In this document: piece after piece, positions 10,598-20,870 of the stretch | Numbering within the stretch: position 1 is the stretch's first letter | Layout of the letters: each line of letters opens with the position of its first letter | NCBI GenBank assembly: GCA_904063045.1 | Contig: CAJFCJ010000005.1 | Coordinates: 2,396,088 to 2,460,087, forward strand | Reading direction: 5' to 3' | DNA length: 64,000 nt | Source: Dimorphilus gyrociliatus | Lineage: Eukaryota > Annelida > Polychaeta > Dinophilidae | Made by a program: the position numbers and the translations under genes | Notes under the pieces: generated by a model | Seen by the model: the letters and a program-made list of their open reading frames with translations, nothing else | Told to the model about the DNA's origin: nothing | The model's database searches: none

Positions 10598-11943
10598 TTA
10601 CTTTTCCTTTAATTGATTATAGTTGATGGCAGATGTCGTTTTCGGGATCATTGCCTCTTTATGATATAACGTCGTGTGATGAGCTTGGCTGCATTTTTTG
10701 CAATTGAATTTTGACGGACATTTTTCACTGGTATGCCCGCCTCGTAGGCAGTTCTGGCATCTGTGGAACCTTTGAACCATCCTCTGTCTTCCTTTCAGAT
10801 CAAAATTGATGTAAATCGGGCAATAGGCCAAACATACGTGATTTTCATAACACAGACATCTGTATTCTTTGCTCGAAGCTTGAGTCTTCGCCTTATTTTT
10901 CAGTTCGACGTGTGCCAAGGGTCTATCATCCGGGAAGGGGGGCTCTGCCTCGCGAATGTGCTATTGGGTTTGGCCATGTTGGAAGCCACGAGGCTTGTTT
11001 CGTCATCTTGACATACATACGTTCCCTTTTCAATCCCTTCAATGACCTTCGATACATAGTGACCTATCTTTTCTACAAGTGAACCAAAATCGTCCAGATA
11101 TTCATTAGTTAAGATTATAATTTGTAATCGAGCGTCAAAGGGCAGTCTCATTGAGAACTGTTTAAGCTTTTCAAATTGAGGGCGTCCTTCATATTTTGGC
11201 AAATCCAACAATGCAAGAAATATCCTAAATTCAACCCAATCGGCGACATTTTGAGGTTGGAATGGAGCGGTTTTGTCCAAAATTTGTTGTACTATTTTAC
11301 CTTGGTATAGATTGATGTCGCCGTAAACATAATCTTAAGCTTTGACGAAATTTAAGAAGTTTTCTTTACTGTCTCTACTATATGCCATATTGTGATACTC
11401 GTTGCACATTGTCTCCTCTGATGACCATTTATTTAAAATCTGACATTTTTCTAAATCATCTATATTGGCTTCCAACAGTGGGACAATGATGTCGTCGCGG
11501 AAAATCAGAAAGTTGGTACCGTTAAACTTTTCAGTTGGAGTAGGTTCATTGTTTCTTAGTTTCTCGATTCTATGATTGAGTTGTATCAAATGGTTTTCGA
11601 CTTCCTGGTTACGCTTCGAAGTATTTCGAATTTTTGAACTTCAACCATCTTGTTCTTCGACCGTTGGGAAATGTTCCGCTTCTGGATCATCACCAGAATT
11701 CAACGGATTTTCTTTGAAAGAGTTGAGCTTAATGGATTTGAGCAGTTGAAAGAGTTGTTCCAACTTTGTTTCCATCGCAACTCTAATTTGAGCTTTCGAT
11801 TCTTCGAATATTCTTCTCTGTTCCTCCAATTTCTCATCGAGTGTTGCTAAGTCGACCATGTTGGTCTGTTGGATGGTGGTTTCCAGTTGATTTGGAGAGT
11901 TGGCGGATTTAGCGACCATTTTATTTTGTCTTTTCCTAGTCAT
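10598..11943 (-). pseudogene. BEL/Pao gag remnant with zinc knuckles, broken
   Basis: Read on the minus strand from 11943. The N-terminal part is helical (Glu/Gln/Lys rich), a middle segment has a Trp/Phe-containing stretch typical of the gag-associated DUF1759 region (around 11100-11280), and the C-terminal part has Cys-rich knuckles of the Pao type: CQNCLRGGHTSEKC and CKKCSQAHHTTLYH at about 10650-10760. In-frame stops near 11641 and 11335 and a frame change at 10900-10918 break it into pieces, so it is not expected to give full-length gag. The first ATG lies 68 bases inside the right LTR. Confidence 0.7.
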
Positions 11944-12010
11944 TTCAGTATTGTTATACCTTTACATACTTATAATTACTATAGTCGTTGAGCGGGTTGA
12001 GGACATAAGT

Positions 12011-12204
12011 TGTCGCAACGTTATTGACTTATCAGTACAGCGCGTTTAGTTTTAAAGTCTATACTGGTAATATAGCAGTAAGTATAAGTAATACACATAC
12101 ACAAAGAAATGATAAGGTGTAGAAGTCAGTTGGTTTTACAATTATATAAGCGTAACGATATTTTGGCTCGCTGCCAAATTTAGGCGATGTACTCGTCGAC
12201 TACA
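12011..12204 (-). repeat. LTR-like direct repeat, right copy (5' LTR in element orientation)
   Basis: Partner of the left copy. It shares the block from GCGTTTAGTTTTAAAGTC to the GTACTCGTCGACTACA end. The last 31 bases in element orientation (12011-12041) differ from the left copy, so the two LTRs are not simple twins; recombination between related elements is one explanation. Confidence 0.65.
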
Positions 12205-12500
12205 TATGTATATGGGCGAATAGATTGGTATCGTCCTCTAACCGTTGATTTGTTATTTTGTAATTTCACTGGATCGCATTTAAAGGGTAGAGGGAAAGTC
12301 TAATAATCAATAGAAGGTTGAGTGTAACTTACGAGTATGTCACATGTTACATTAGTATAGGACCGCGATGGTCTGTGCATTAACCACTAAGCAGATCGAG
12401 ATTGGTTGATGGTAATGCCTTCTCAGTATAGTTCCGGTTGATATAGATAGCTGGTTGATCTTTTATCTCTGGTAAGAAATCAACTACATAGGCCAATATA

Positions 12501-13061
12501 TCATAGTGATGGTCTTGGTGAGGAAAGATGATTTCCACTCTTTACGATATATAATTGGTTGAAACACGTTATTTGGGTACGATAAGTTGGTTTGACACTG
12601 TTTATTAGGATCTGGTTTGTAGGAGGAATTGCCGGCTTTATAAGCGATATTGATGCTCCAATATGGATCAATGCAACGATCTTATGAGTTGAGGATGTGC
12701 CTGTGGCCAGGACTTGTACTTTGGTCTCACAGATGGGCATTCTGTAATTATAATGATCGGAGTGATTGATATTAACAGGAAAGGTTGTTTTAGGAGACGT
12801 TGGGTTCTTGTGATGGAAAGATGTAAAGTTGATTGCATTTATGGCCACGGGACTAAGAAGGACAGTTGTCATTAGTATGACCACTTCGTAAGAAATTGAT
12901 GCATCTGTGAAGAAGCTGAACGAATCTTCTGTATTTGTATTTGTTGGTAAATTGGAGTGTTTAATTCTGCTTTCATTTCGTGGTTCTGGGTAGTCATTCA
13001 TTCTTCCATATATGTATATATATATATACAGTGTACACACTATATATTTGTAACTTTTCAA
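12501..13061 (-). pseudogene. Possible retroelement protease-region remnant outside the LTR pair
   Basis: A 186-codon minus-strand frame. Its middle contains VALIHIGASISLI, which resembles the aspartic-protease motif of BEL/Pao pol (a LLDSGS-type site), but the catalytic Asp is replaced by His and the next residue by Ile. The first 20 codons are a TA-microsatellite translation. It lies upstream of the 5' LTR, so it belongs to a different copy or to a rearranged part of the element. Inactive on this evidence. The stretch 12205-12500 holds no frame I can assign. Confidence 0.4.
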
Positions 13062-13270
13062 CTCTCTTACTGTGGAATATAATTGTTTTTTTATCTAACA
13101 ACAAAAGATATGAGACGAATTAAGATTTATATCTTTAAAACTATTTACTTAAAATAGACACATAAAGCTGTTCAAAAAAACATAAAAATATATACAGTAT
13201 AATACCGTTTGTTATGTTCAAATTGAACATTCCTAAAAGATTATCAATTATCATTGTAAAGAGAAAAGCA

Positions 13271-14500
13271 TTATATTATTGGATAATATTGAATTGTAAC
13301 TTTTATCGTATCACCACGATTTGATAAACAGAATATTAATTCTTCATTTGTTATTTTATATTCTCTAAGTGTTTTTCCATTGAATATTTTATCTTCTTCT
13401 ATTGCATCTGCCAATTTCGACTCGGAATTTATCAAATAAATGAATCCATCGTCGGTGAAAATCTTTATACCTTTGTTAATCTTTTGTATTATATCTTCGT
13501 AGAGAGAAAATTTACTCTTCTTTACGTATTTTATATCAAAATCGTAATGAAGCTGTTCGTTGAAATCAAAATATCTTGCTTTAAAAGCTGATGCCATGCA
13601 CCAACCGTCCATAAAGACTTTGTGAGAGTGCATTGTTCCTTGAGTTTCAATAGATGTTAGCATAGATGACGATATCTCAAAACGGTATATTACAGATGAA
13701 CTATGACTGCTAATAAAAACATAGCCTTTAAAAACTGCAAACATTACTGTTGATGGTATCAGTTCTAATATGGGTAAGCATATTTCATTTGATTCGTTAT
13801 TTTCCAAATTGTGAATATAGCAGTAGAATCTATCGTTTAAATGTTTAAGATAAGCTAAATTACCATCAGAAGTTGTAGATATATCTAGAATATCTCTATT
13901 CTCTGAAACCAACGAAATTTGTGTCTCTAAATTGATAATTTCATTACAGCGATTAAGTGCAATAAAACCTTTATTAGTAAGGATAACCTTACTAGGTTGC
14001 TCTTTCAATCTTATTGAATGTTCTTTAATAGGTTTCTCGTAAGCGGTTTCAATGATATCTCCAATATTTTTATCAATAGTTAGTAGAGATTTTTCAAAAA
14101 TTGTATACTTTTTAAAGAATAATTTCGTCGAATAGAGGAATTCTTTAGTTAAATTTAATAAATTCCTTTGAATTATAGCGTTTGTTGAACTTATTTGTAA
14201 TTCGTGCAAAAGTTTTGTATCAGATATTGCTTGTTGTAGAGTTGCTTTCTTCTCGGCATAGAATTCATTAATCTCATTTGTAATAGACATTTTCTGTTTA
14301 AGAATAAAAGTAATTAGGTTCATTATGAATTGATCCATTTTTTTCTTATCAATTTCTCGATTTTTATCAATTTCATTTAATTCATGTTCAACTGTTGAAC
14401 GCAGTGATTGCAATGAAACAACCAAAGAATCTTCTTTCTCATCTGAAGATGGTAAGCTGTTGCATTCATTTTCTAAATTTTCTGTCATATGTTTATCCAT
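13271..14500 (-). CDS. RING-less TRIM-like coiled-coil protein, group B
   Basis: Single exon, 409 residues. Coiled coil about 28-105 with EFYAEKKATLQQAISDT; YEKPIKEH linker (EKP 155-157). The C-terminal domain has STVMFAVFKGYVFISS in the middle and QKINKGIKIF, EDKIFNGKTLREYKITNEE and IFCLSN at the end. It is one of three close, head-to-tail copies (13271, 14719, 16355) that follow the retroelement insertion. CAGTGTCCA lies 145 bases upstream of the start (14645-14653). Confidence 0.75.
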   Translation of the reverse strand: MDKHMTENLENECNSLPSSDEKEDSLVVSLQSLRSTVEHELNEIDKNREIDKKKMDQFIMNLITFILKQKMSITNEINEFYAEKKATLQQAISDTKLLHELQISSTNAIIQRNLLNLTKEFLYSTKLFFKKYTIFEKSLLTIDKNIGDIIETAYEKPIKEHSIRLKEQPSKVILTNKGFIALNRCNEIINLETQISLVSENRDILDISTTSDGNLAYLKHLNDRFYCYIHNLENNESNEICLPILELIPSTVMFAVFKGYVFISSHSSSVIYRFEISSSMLTSIETQGTMHSHKVFMDGWCMASAFKARYFDFNEQLHYDFDIKYVKKSKFSLYEDIIQKINKGIKIFTDDGFIYLINSESKLADAIEEDKIFNGKTLREYKITNEELIFCLSNRGDTIKVTIQYYPII

Positions 14501-14718
14501 TATAGATAGCCTATTATAATAAAAATATATATCACATGGAATGTCCCTCTTATATCCCGAATATCGCTACGAAATAACAACACAAAAGATTGGTTTTTTA
14601 TTTTTTTAATTAGGGCACAAATTGTATTCCACAATAATTAAGTTCAGTGTCCAATAAATATTATTTACATTAGGTTCTTAGCCTTTAAAAATGACTTCAT
14701 GATTAAAATATATTAATT

Positions 14719-15981
14719 TTATATATGGGAATTAGGATAGTAGTGAATGCAAATATGTTTGGGATCGTTTAAATGGATTAAACACAATTTTACCTCAATA
14801 TCTGTTATATTACATTCTTTCAAAGTGAATCCCTTAATTAACTTATCTTGTTCAATTAAGGTTGCTGTCCATGTTTGTTCATCAATTATGAAAATGTTAT
14901 GATTAGTGCAAAATATTTCCCTACCTTCGTTGAGTTTATGTATAATGGAATCGTATAACGAATAGTTATGCGATTCGTTTTCTCTTATATTGAATTGATG
15001 GTAAAAGCCATCAATAGAGTTAAAGATAGCAATTTGAGACGAACCTCCAACGCATAAACCATTGGTAAACGACTTGTTATCGAATATCTCTGATTTATTT
15101 TCTAAATCAATCATTCTCGATGAAGTTATATCGTAAAAGTAAACTTTCTCTCCTTTCTGACTTCCTATTATAATGCTATGTTTAAAAACTGCGAACATGA
15201 CTGTTGAAGAGTCAATATTGCATTTTGGTAAAATCGTATCACTAGATTCATGAATGTCAAGATTCACTATTGTGCATATAAATCTATCTTTATCGAAATG
15301 AAGATACGCTAAATTGTTATCATAAGTTCTACAAATATCCAATATCTTCTTTGCTGTTGAAATTAAACGTTTTCCACTTTCCAATTCAATAATTCTATAA
15401 TCAGTTTCCAAAACTATAAATCCTTTCCTTGATGTGATAATCTTTTTTGGTGAATTATCAAATTTAATTGACAACTCCTTAATTGGAATCTCGTAAAGTG
15501 GTTTAATCAACTTTCCAATTTCTCCACTTAAACATTGATCTTTTCGATCGAAATGAATAGTTTTTTCCAATAGATTATTAGTAGAATAGATAAAATCTTT
15601 CGTAAGCTTTTGTAAAGATTTTGGATTAATGAAATTTGTTGAATTTTGTTGTAATTTCTCCAAACGATTAATATCTTCTAATGCTTTAGCAAGATTAACT
15701 TTCTTATCTGTATAAAAGTTATCAATTTGCTCCATAATAGATTCTCGTTTCTTTTTAATACTAGTAATTAATTCAGTGATTGAATTATTGACAATTTTCT
15801 GTTGTTCTTCTCTTTGATAATCAACTTTATCAATTTCCTGTTCAATTGTTGCGTCAAAACTTTGTACTTCCGCTTTCAAAATATTAATTTCATTTTTAAG
15901 GAGAAGTTTTTGATTTTTAGGTGAAATATTAGAGTAAGAATCTTGATTTTCTTCCAACGTATTTTCATTCAATTTATTCAT
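14719..15981 (-). CDS. RING-less TRIM-like coiled-coil protein, group B
   Basis: Single exon, 420 residues. Coiled coil about 25-120 with NFYTDKKVNLAKALEDI. The linker reads YEIPIKEL, so the Lys of the EKP motif is replaced. The central strand SSTVMFAVFKHSIIIGS is shared with the gene at 13271, its nearest-looking relative. The end block is diverged (IHKLNEGREIF, DKLIKGFTLKECNITD). CAGTGTCCA lies 171 bases upstream of the start (16152-16160). Confidence 0.75.
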   Translation of the reverse strand: MNKLNENTLEENQDSYSNISPKNQKLLLKNEINILKAEVQSFDATIEQEIDKVDYQREEQQKIVNNSITELITSIKKKRESIMEQIDNFYTDKKVNLAKALEDINRLEKLQQNSTNFINPKSLQKLTKDFIYSTNNLLEKTIHFDRKDQCLSGEIGKLIKPLYEIPIKELSIKFDNSPKKIITSRKGFIVLETDYRIIELESGKRLISTAKKILDICRTYDNNLAYLHFDKDRFICTIVNLDIHESSDTILPKCNIDSSTVMFAVFKHSIIIGSQKGEKVYFYDITSSRMIDLENKSEIFDNKSFTNGLCVGGSSQIAIFNSIDGFYHQFNIRENESHNYSLYDSIIHKLNEGREIFCTNHNIFIIDEQTWTATLIEQDKLIKGFTLKECNITDIEVKLCLIHLNDPKHICIHYYPNSHI

Positions 15982-16354
15982 TTTCTTCTTGAAATAAAAC
16001 TCAAAATTCCAACTTGAACAAAATCTGCAAAATATGAATTAAAAGATTATTCAGTTAACAATAGTTTAATAAATCTAAGACAATTTCTATATCAATACTT
16101 AAATTGAGGCTAAAATCGAATGTGATTCTTTTAAATTAATTAAATTTTCTCCAGTGTCCATAATACTATTCAAGAATATTATCTTATTTTTTGTTTGTAA
16201 GCTATTATATAGCAGTATTAAATGTATTTGAATTACAAATTGTCAATTAATATGATAATAAGTTTTATTGAAAAAAAAATATATCAAAGGAAAGTATTTG
16301 AACATTAATAAATAACATAATGAGAATAGGCTTTCTATAATTACGTTCCCTATT
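15982..16354. other. Intergenic, upstream of the group B gene at 14719
   Basis: Contains CAGTGTCCA at 16152-16160; otherwise AT-rich spacer. Confidence 0.65.
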
Positions 16355-17638
16355 TCACATTGTTAGATTTGGATAGAATTCTAAAGTGATCATTTTCGAA
16401 TCGTTCCTATCCGATAAACAAAATACAATCTCATTTTCCGTTATTCGATAATCTAATAAATTTTTCCCTTTAAATATTCTATCTTGTTCAATCGAATTTG
16501 CAGTTTCATTTCTTTGATTAATAATTACTAATTCATTACTTTTCGATAGTAATTTTTGATTTTCAATCAACTTATTTATAATATCTCCGTAGAGTGAAAG
16601 ATCATCTTTCGGATATGATTTTATATTGATGATTAAACGTTGCGTTCTATCAACATTGAAATATTCAACCTTAGTTTCATTGGCAGTGAATATACCGTCG
16701 AAGAATGTTTTATGATAGTAATTATCCTTTTCTATATCTATTTCATTCTTAAAGTTGGTCTCGTTCAGATACGGTTTTTCAAAATAGTAAGCAGTTTTAC
16801 TACGTAAGCTCCTTAACATAATACAATCTTTGAATACTCCGTATACAATAGATTGTGCATCAATTTCTCGTTTATTAATAAAGTATTCGCATTGTCCGTA
16901 ATTATCATACTCTAATAGCTTTACGTAGAAAATACCATCGTTTATTGCAAGATACGATAGGCGACCCTCGTATGTTGCACACATATCCAATATCTTCCTA
17001 TCCTCATTTACAACGATAGCTTTATTCTGTAGATCGTATATTATAAAATCATTTTGTAATATAAAAAATGAATCTTTAGTAGAGATTATCTTTCTGGGTT
17101 TTGCTCTAAGCTCTGCAAAATACCTTCTAACAGGTTTCTCATAAATAGGTCTTACTAAATGTCCTATATCTTTCTCAACAAAAAGGTTAGAACCTTCGAA
17201 GACTGTCTCCCTTCGGAGGAGGTTCTCGGTTGAGTATAAAAATTCGCTAATCATTTTAGTGAGATTACGTTGAATAATTTCGTTGGATGAAGTTTCGTAT
17301 AATGAATTTAATTGTTTAGCTTCTGAAAGAGCTTTTTCAAGTTGTGCCTTTTTATCTGTATAGAATAGATCTATTCTACTATCGATATCTATCTTTTTAC
17401 TATGAATTGAGTCGATTAAACTGTTAACGTCTGTGATAAATTCGTTACGCTTCTTCTCTTTTTCCGTATCTACTTTCTCAATCTCTTCTCTTATTCTGTT
17501 CAGTAATAACTGCAATTTATTTTCGGGTATATCGTGCTCATCCGATGATGATATATATGCCTCTGATGTATAATTTTCAGCTGACATAATCGACCCACTA
17601 TCGTCGCTATCTACGGGTATTGTATCCAAAGTGTCCAT
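16355..17638 (-). CDS. RING-less TRIM-like coiled-coil protein, group B
   Basis: Single exon, 427 residues. The N-terminus is acidic and Ser-rich (residues 1-40), followed by a coiled coil with LFYTDKKAQLEKALSEA. YEKPVRRY linker. The C-terminal domain has SIVYGVFKDCIMLRSL and ends with DRIFKGKNLLDYRITENEIV and FCLSDRNDSK. It is the last of the head-to-tail run before eL42. Confidence 0.75.
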   Translation of the reverse strand: MDTLDTIPVDSDDSGSIMSAENYTSEAYISSSDEHDIPENKLQLLLNRIREEIEKVDTEKEKKRNEFITDVNSLIDSIHSKKIDIDSRIDLFYTDKKAQLEKALSEAKQLNSLYETSSNEIIQRNLTKMISEFLYSTENLLRRETVFEGSNLFVEKDIGHLVRPIYEKPVRRYFAELRAKPRKIISTKDSFFILQNDFIIYDLQNKAIVVNEDRKILDMCATYEGRLSYLAINDGIFYVKLLEYDNYGQCEYFINKREIDAQSIVYGVFKDCIMLRSLRSKTAYYFEKPYLNETNFKNEIDIEKDNYYHKTFFDGIFTANETKVEYFNVDRTQRLIINIKSYPKDDLSLYGDIINKLIENQKLLSKSNELVIINQRNETANSIEQDRIFKGKNLLDYRITENEIVFCLSDRNDSKMITLEFYPNLTM

Positions 17639-18124
17639 CCTTTTTCTAAATAAGCCAGACCAGTAACGATGATTATTTCTACTTCGGTAAGGTTGTAACT
17701 TGGATGGAATACGTTTGAATAGTATTCAGTTGAAAGTACTCAAACATATTCTGAACGTCTTTAATACTCTTTTAAAATCAAACCAATAGTGATAATTTCT
17801 TTAATATATTGTTAACCTAGTGACCTATTTTGATTTATAATAATTTTTATTATATTTGTTTCAAAGAGACATTTTCTTTAGTTACTTTTCAAAGTAAAAT
17901 TTTTATTTTTATTCAAAGTTTCCCTACATACAAAAATAATCGATGGCATACATTTTATTCAGGTTCTGTTGAGCCCCATCCTGTTTAATGGACTCTGTCC
18001 AATGGATGTCTCATACACGGTATCCAATCCTCTTGTTTCTGTTGGTTCGATACAGCTATCTGCCGTTTTAGGATTTGGTATGCAAGCCTTCGCTTACGAT
18101 GAGGGAGTCACAAATGTTTTGCAA
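17639..18124. other. Intergenic between a group B gene and eL42
   Basis: A 60-codon plus-strand frame at 17969-18151 overlaps the eL42 3' exon antisense and is not supported. Nothing else seen. Confidence 0.6.
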
Positions 18125-18572
18125 TTAAAACTGAAGCATTTGACCCTTTGACTTCTTTTCTCCTCCAAGTTCGAAATGTTTGCATCTTTTAATTGCCAAT
18201 TGTTTCTTTCTATGACAAACTGTACACTCCATTTTCAAGACAATCTTTTTAGTCGTTTTTGCCTTTTTAAAAGTATGTTTGAATAGAATTAGAAAGAGGG
18301 GAAGAGAGCGAAAGAAGAAAGTACTATTACCTTTTTATGGAAGATTGGTCTAGTTTGTCCTCCATAACCTTCTTGTTTTATGTGATATCTTCTATCACCT
18401 TATTTTTTCAAAAGAGAAGCATTTTAAAATTCTAATAACAGCAATAAAATACTATACCTAAAGCTAAACCATTAGCTTTTCCCTTCTTATACTGAGTCAC
18501 TTTATGCAGAGTATGCTTTCGGCATTTACGACCTTTGCAAAAGGTGTTTCTTGATTTTGGAATATTCACCAT
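18125..18572 (-). CDS. RPL36A: Large ribosomal subunit protein eL42 (RPL36A/L44e)
   Basis: Three exons on the minus strand: 18572..18458, 18398..18331 and 18262..18125, with introns of 59 and 68 bases. The joined product is 106 residues, the usual animal length. It starts [20 protein letters not shown] and continues [11 protein letters not shown]-like sequence, [29 protein letters not shown] and [20 protein letters not shown]. The zinc-ribbon cysteines are present (C12, C17 and a C-x2-C later). Oddly, the normally near-invariant YDRKQSGYGG reads [10 protein letters not shown] and the segment before it is unusual (KANGLALG). It could therefore be a diverged second copy rather than the main gene, but no break is seen. 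Confidence 0.85.
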
Positions 18573-18965
18573 GGCTTCAAAGAACAGAGTGAAAGAATTA
18601 GTTAATTCTATAACATATAATACTAACTTGTACATAACTTATGGACTTGTTGTGCAATATCTGCTTGGATGAGTCATACAAAATGAAAAGTATCCATTAA
18701 ACAATGACTGAGAGTGTTATCTTTGTTTTTCACTATATTTAGAAAAATAGTTTTTGACGATGATTTTAAATAATTATCATATATGAATATGTAAAAATGT
18801 GATATTATGACGTCTTAATAGACTAATTCTTCTACGAGCATTGGTGGTGTAGCGGTAGCATTGGTGCCTTCCAAGCACTAGACCCGGGTTCAACTCCCGG
18901 CCAATGCATTGTGAATTTTTTTGTCTTTTTTCTAAATCAATAAAAGATTGCAGTAGCTTTTATTT
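18541..18965. repeat. Segmental duplication, copy 1 (eL42 5' end plus tRNA-Gly)
   Basis: This stretch matches 22488-22905 with small differences. Shared sequence runs from the eL42 start (GTTCACCATGGCTTCAA or TATTCACCATGGCTTCAA) through ACTTATGGACTTG, the tRNA and the trailer AGATTGCAGTAGC. Confidence 0.8.
18838..18908 (+). tRNA. tRNA-Gly (anticodon UCC)
   Basis: 71 bases with a full cloverleaf. Acceptor stem GCATTGG pairs with CCAATGC, the anticodon loop is CTTCCAA (anticodon TCC), and the T arm contains GGGTTCAACTCCC. It is one of five identical copies in the window. It lies 266 bases from, and divergent to, the eL42 start; the pair was duplicated to 22.5-22.9 kb. Confidence 0.95.
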
Positions 18966-19013
18966 GGTTGTCTTTAATACAAGATTTAATAATTAAAAAT
19001 ATTATAGTAAAAT

Positions 19014-20228
19014 CTAAACAGCAAAAGATTTAAGACGAATTAAACATTCATCTTTGCAGTCGACAAGGCAAAATGTTACTTCATTACCATTCGTCGAACA
19101 ATCAAATAATTTACCATCGGTGAATACTTTATCCATTTCAATAAGAATTCCTTCGTATTTTGTATTATCCAAAAGAATTAGATTATTATTATAAACAATT
19201 GAATAAAATCCATCTTTTATCCTATTCAATATACTTGTAAAGATAGAATCATTTATCTTATCATCTCCACTGAATATTTCTATATTATAAAGTTGCCTTT
19301 TTTCCGTTAAAGTATCAAAAGAATAAAAAGAATCGCCAACTTTTAAAAATATCTTATCATCTTTAAATTTCAATAGAAGAATTGAATCGTTAAAAGAAAT
19401 TCTTTTTACTTGATCATCTCCATTCTTGAAATTAATATACATTGAATTTTTATCAAAGATATAGATAAAATTTCCATCTATTGCGTAATTTATGAATGTA
19501 TCTATTCCAATGTTGATGTTACTAGAATACTTTAATTTAAAATCGTCGTCTAATACTGTTACAATAAATTGTTTTTCATTATTAATCGTTATGAAAGATA
19601 GTTGTTGATGAGAGGATATCGCTATATCGTAGATAGTGTTGTTTGCCTTTAATAAAGATCTATTAGTTTGTATTTCAATTATTTCATGATCATTTCGAAT
19701 TGTGAAATATCCTAAAGAATTTGAAACAATTCTCTGTGATTTCTCTCTTAATTCAAATGATCGTTCTTTCATTAATCGTTTTTCATTTCCAATTATTAAT
19801 AGTTCGCCTATTGATAGATTATCAAGATAACTAGGTCTTTCAATATTTACTTTCACTTTCATTAGTTCATTACAAGAGTTGTTTAAATTCTTTAAAAGTT
19901 TATCTAGGTCGTTTTGTAATAATTCATTTGTCGTTATACGTCTAATTTCAATTAATCTTTGAATATCATCTAATAACTGTTCCATTTTTAAACTTTTCCG
20001 TTTGTAAAACTCTCTTAATTCATCTTGAAGTATAAATTTCTTTCTATGTATTAATGTTAATAGCATTAAACTTTCACGATTAATTTGATTTAGTTCTGTA
20101 TTCGTCTCTTCGTCAATATTATCTATTTCTAGAAGAATCTTATTCGAAAGTGATTCAAATGTATCATCGATATCATCTTGGTTACTTTCGTCATCGTTAT
20201 CTTCTTTATTCATTGAATTTTGATTCAT
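19014..20228 (-). CDS. RING-less TRIM-like coiled-coil protein, group B, diverged
   Basis: Single exon, 404 residues, rich in Asp, Asn and Ile. The N-terminus is acidic (residues 8-25), and the coiled coil includes EFYKRKSLKMEQLLDDI. The EKP linker is not conserved (NEKRLMKERSFEL). The C-terminal domain follows the group plan: QRIVSNSLGYFTIRN, a weak central region, then LNRIKDGFYSIV, MDKVFTDGKLFDCSTNGNEV and TFCLVDC. This is one of the more distant members. Confidence 0.7.
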   Translation of the reverse strand: MNQNSMNKEDNDDESNQDDIDDTFESLSNKILLEIDNIDEETNTELNQINRESLMLLTLIHRKKFILQDELREFYKRKSLKMEQLLDDIQRLIEIRRITTNELLQNDLDKLLKNLNNSCNELMKVKVNIERPSYLDNLSIGELLIIGNEKRLMKERSFELREKSQRIVSNSLGYFTIRNDHEIIEIQTNRSLLKANNTIYDIAISSHQQLSFITINNEKQFIVTVLDDDFKLKYSSNINIGIDTFINYAIDGNFIYIFDKNSMYINFKNGDDQVKRISFNDSILLLKFKDDKIFLKVGDSFYSFDTLTEKRQLYNIEIFSGDDKINDSIFTSILNRIKDGFYSIVYNNNLILLDNTKYEGILIEMDKVFTDGKLFDCSTNGNEVTFCLVDCKDECLIRLKSFAV

Positions 20229-20444
20229 TTAATGGAAAATAATTCCTTTTTTCTTGTCTATATTGCTATCGATATAAAATTGTATTTGGCCTATTTTTGT
20301 CTTAAGTTCAATTATGATTATCTATATTTATAATATTGGATTATCGAATAGCATATAATATCTTCTACGTTATCAAGTATATACAATATACATGAAAATA
20401 TTACTTAAACTAAGTTTTAATGTTATAAATCAATGGATGACGCA

Positions 20445-20750
20445 GTCTTCGGTTCACCAAAGCTCTTACTGCTACTATCAATTCTGCTCGAGAGATCACT
20501 GCAGATAAAGTATTTACCCTTCTGTTTAGGATCCTCATAGAGGAATCCAGAATCAGATTCATCCGAAGTATCAACGCGGATGCTCATGAACATGGACTTA
20601 GTGTTCGCTAATATGAAGTAATTACCCTACTGTCGGAAGTCAACATTGAATATTTTGAGAAATGTCATATTTCAAAACCGCCGGACTGTCGCAAACTCTA
20701 CGACGCGAATAATGATAAGGACGAAAATAGCAGATCTAAGATATCTATGC
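20445..20750 (+). pseudogene. Possible decayed mitochondrial ribosomal protein bL20 fragment
   Basis: One forward frame contains SINADAHEHGLS, an in-frame stop at about 20610, and then YEVITLLSEVNIE. This resembles the conserved C-terminal half of bL20m (an INAA..EHGL motif followed by a Y..LI..L....VEL stretch). No complete gene, start or splice signals are evident. The match is by eye and short, so this is a weak call; the rest of 20229-20870 shows nothing else. Confidence 0.25.
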
Positions 20751-20870
20751 CCAGATAATCATCTATGTTTGGCATTATTGTATAAATTAATAATAGTAGA
20801 TAATAAACATAAAGGTTTAGTCGTATTTTTTAGGGAAATCTACAATATATTAGTACACTGTATATATTGT

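Larger units (their letters stand above)
10232..12204 (-). mobile_element. Decayed, non-autonomous BEL/Pao-type LTR retrotransposon (gag only)
   Basis: Two LTR-like direct repeats bracket about 1.6 kb of gag-like sequence on the minus strand. There is no reverse transcriptase, RNase H or integrase between them, so this is an internally deleted, non-autonomous copy or a solo fragment. The base composition (more GC) stands out from the AT-rich surroundings. It interrupts the run of group B genes between 8.7 and 13.3 kb. Confidence 0.7.

Noticed and set aside
10763-11011. Plus-strand open frame in the retroelement
   Set aside because: Antisense to the zinc-knuckle gag region; no coding features.
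17969-18151. Plus-strand 60-codon open frame
   Set aside because: It runs antisense to the eL42 third exon, which has clear conserved protein sequence on the other strand.
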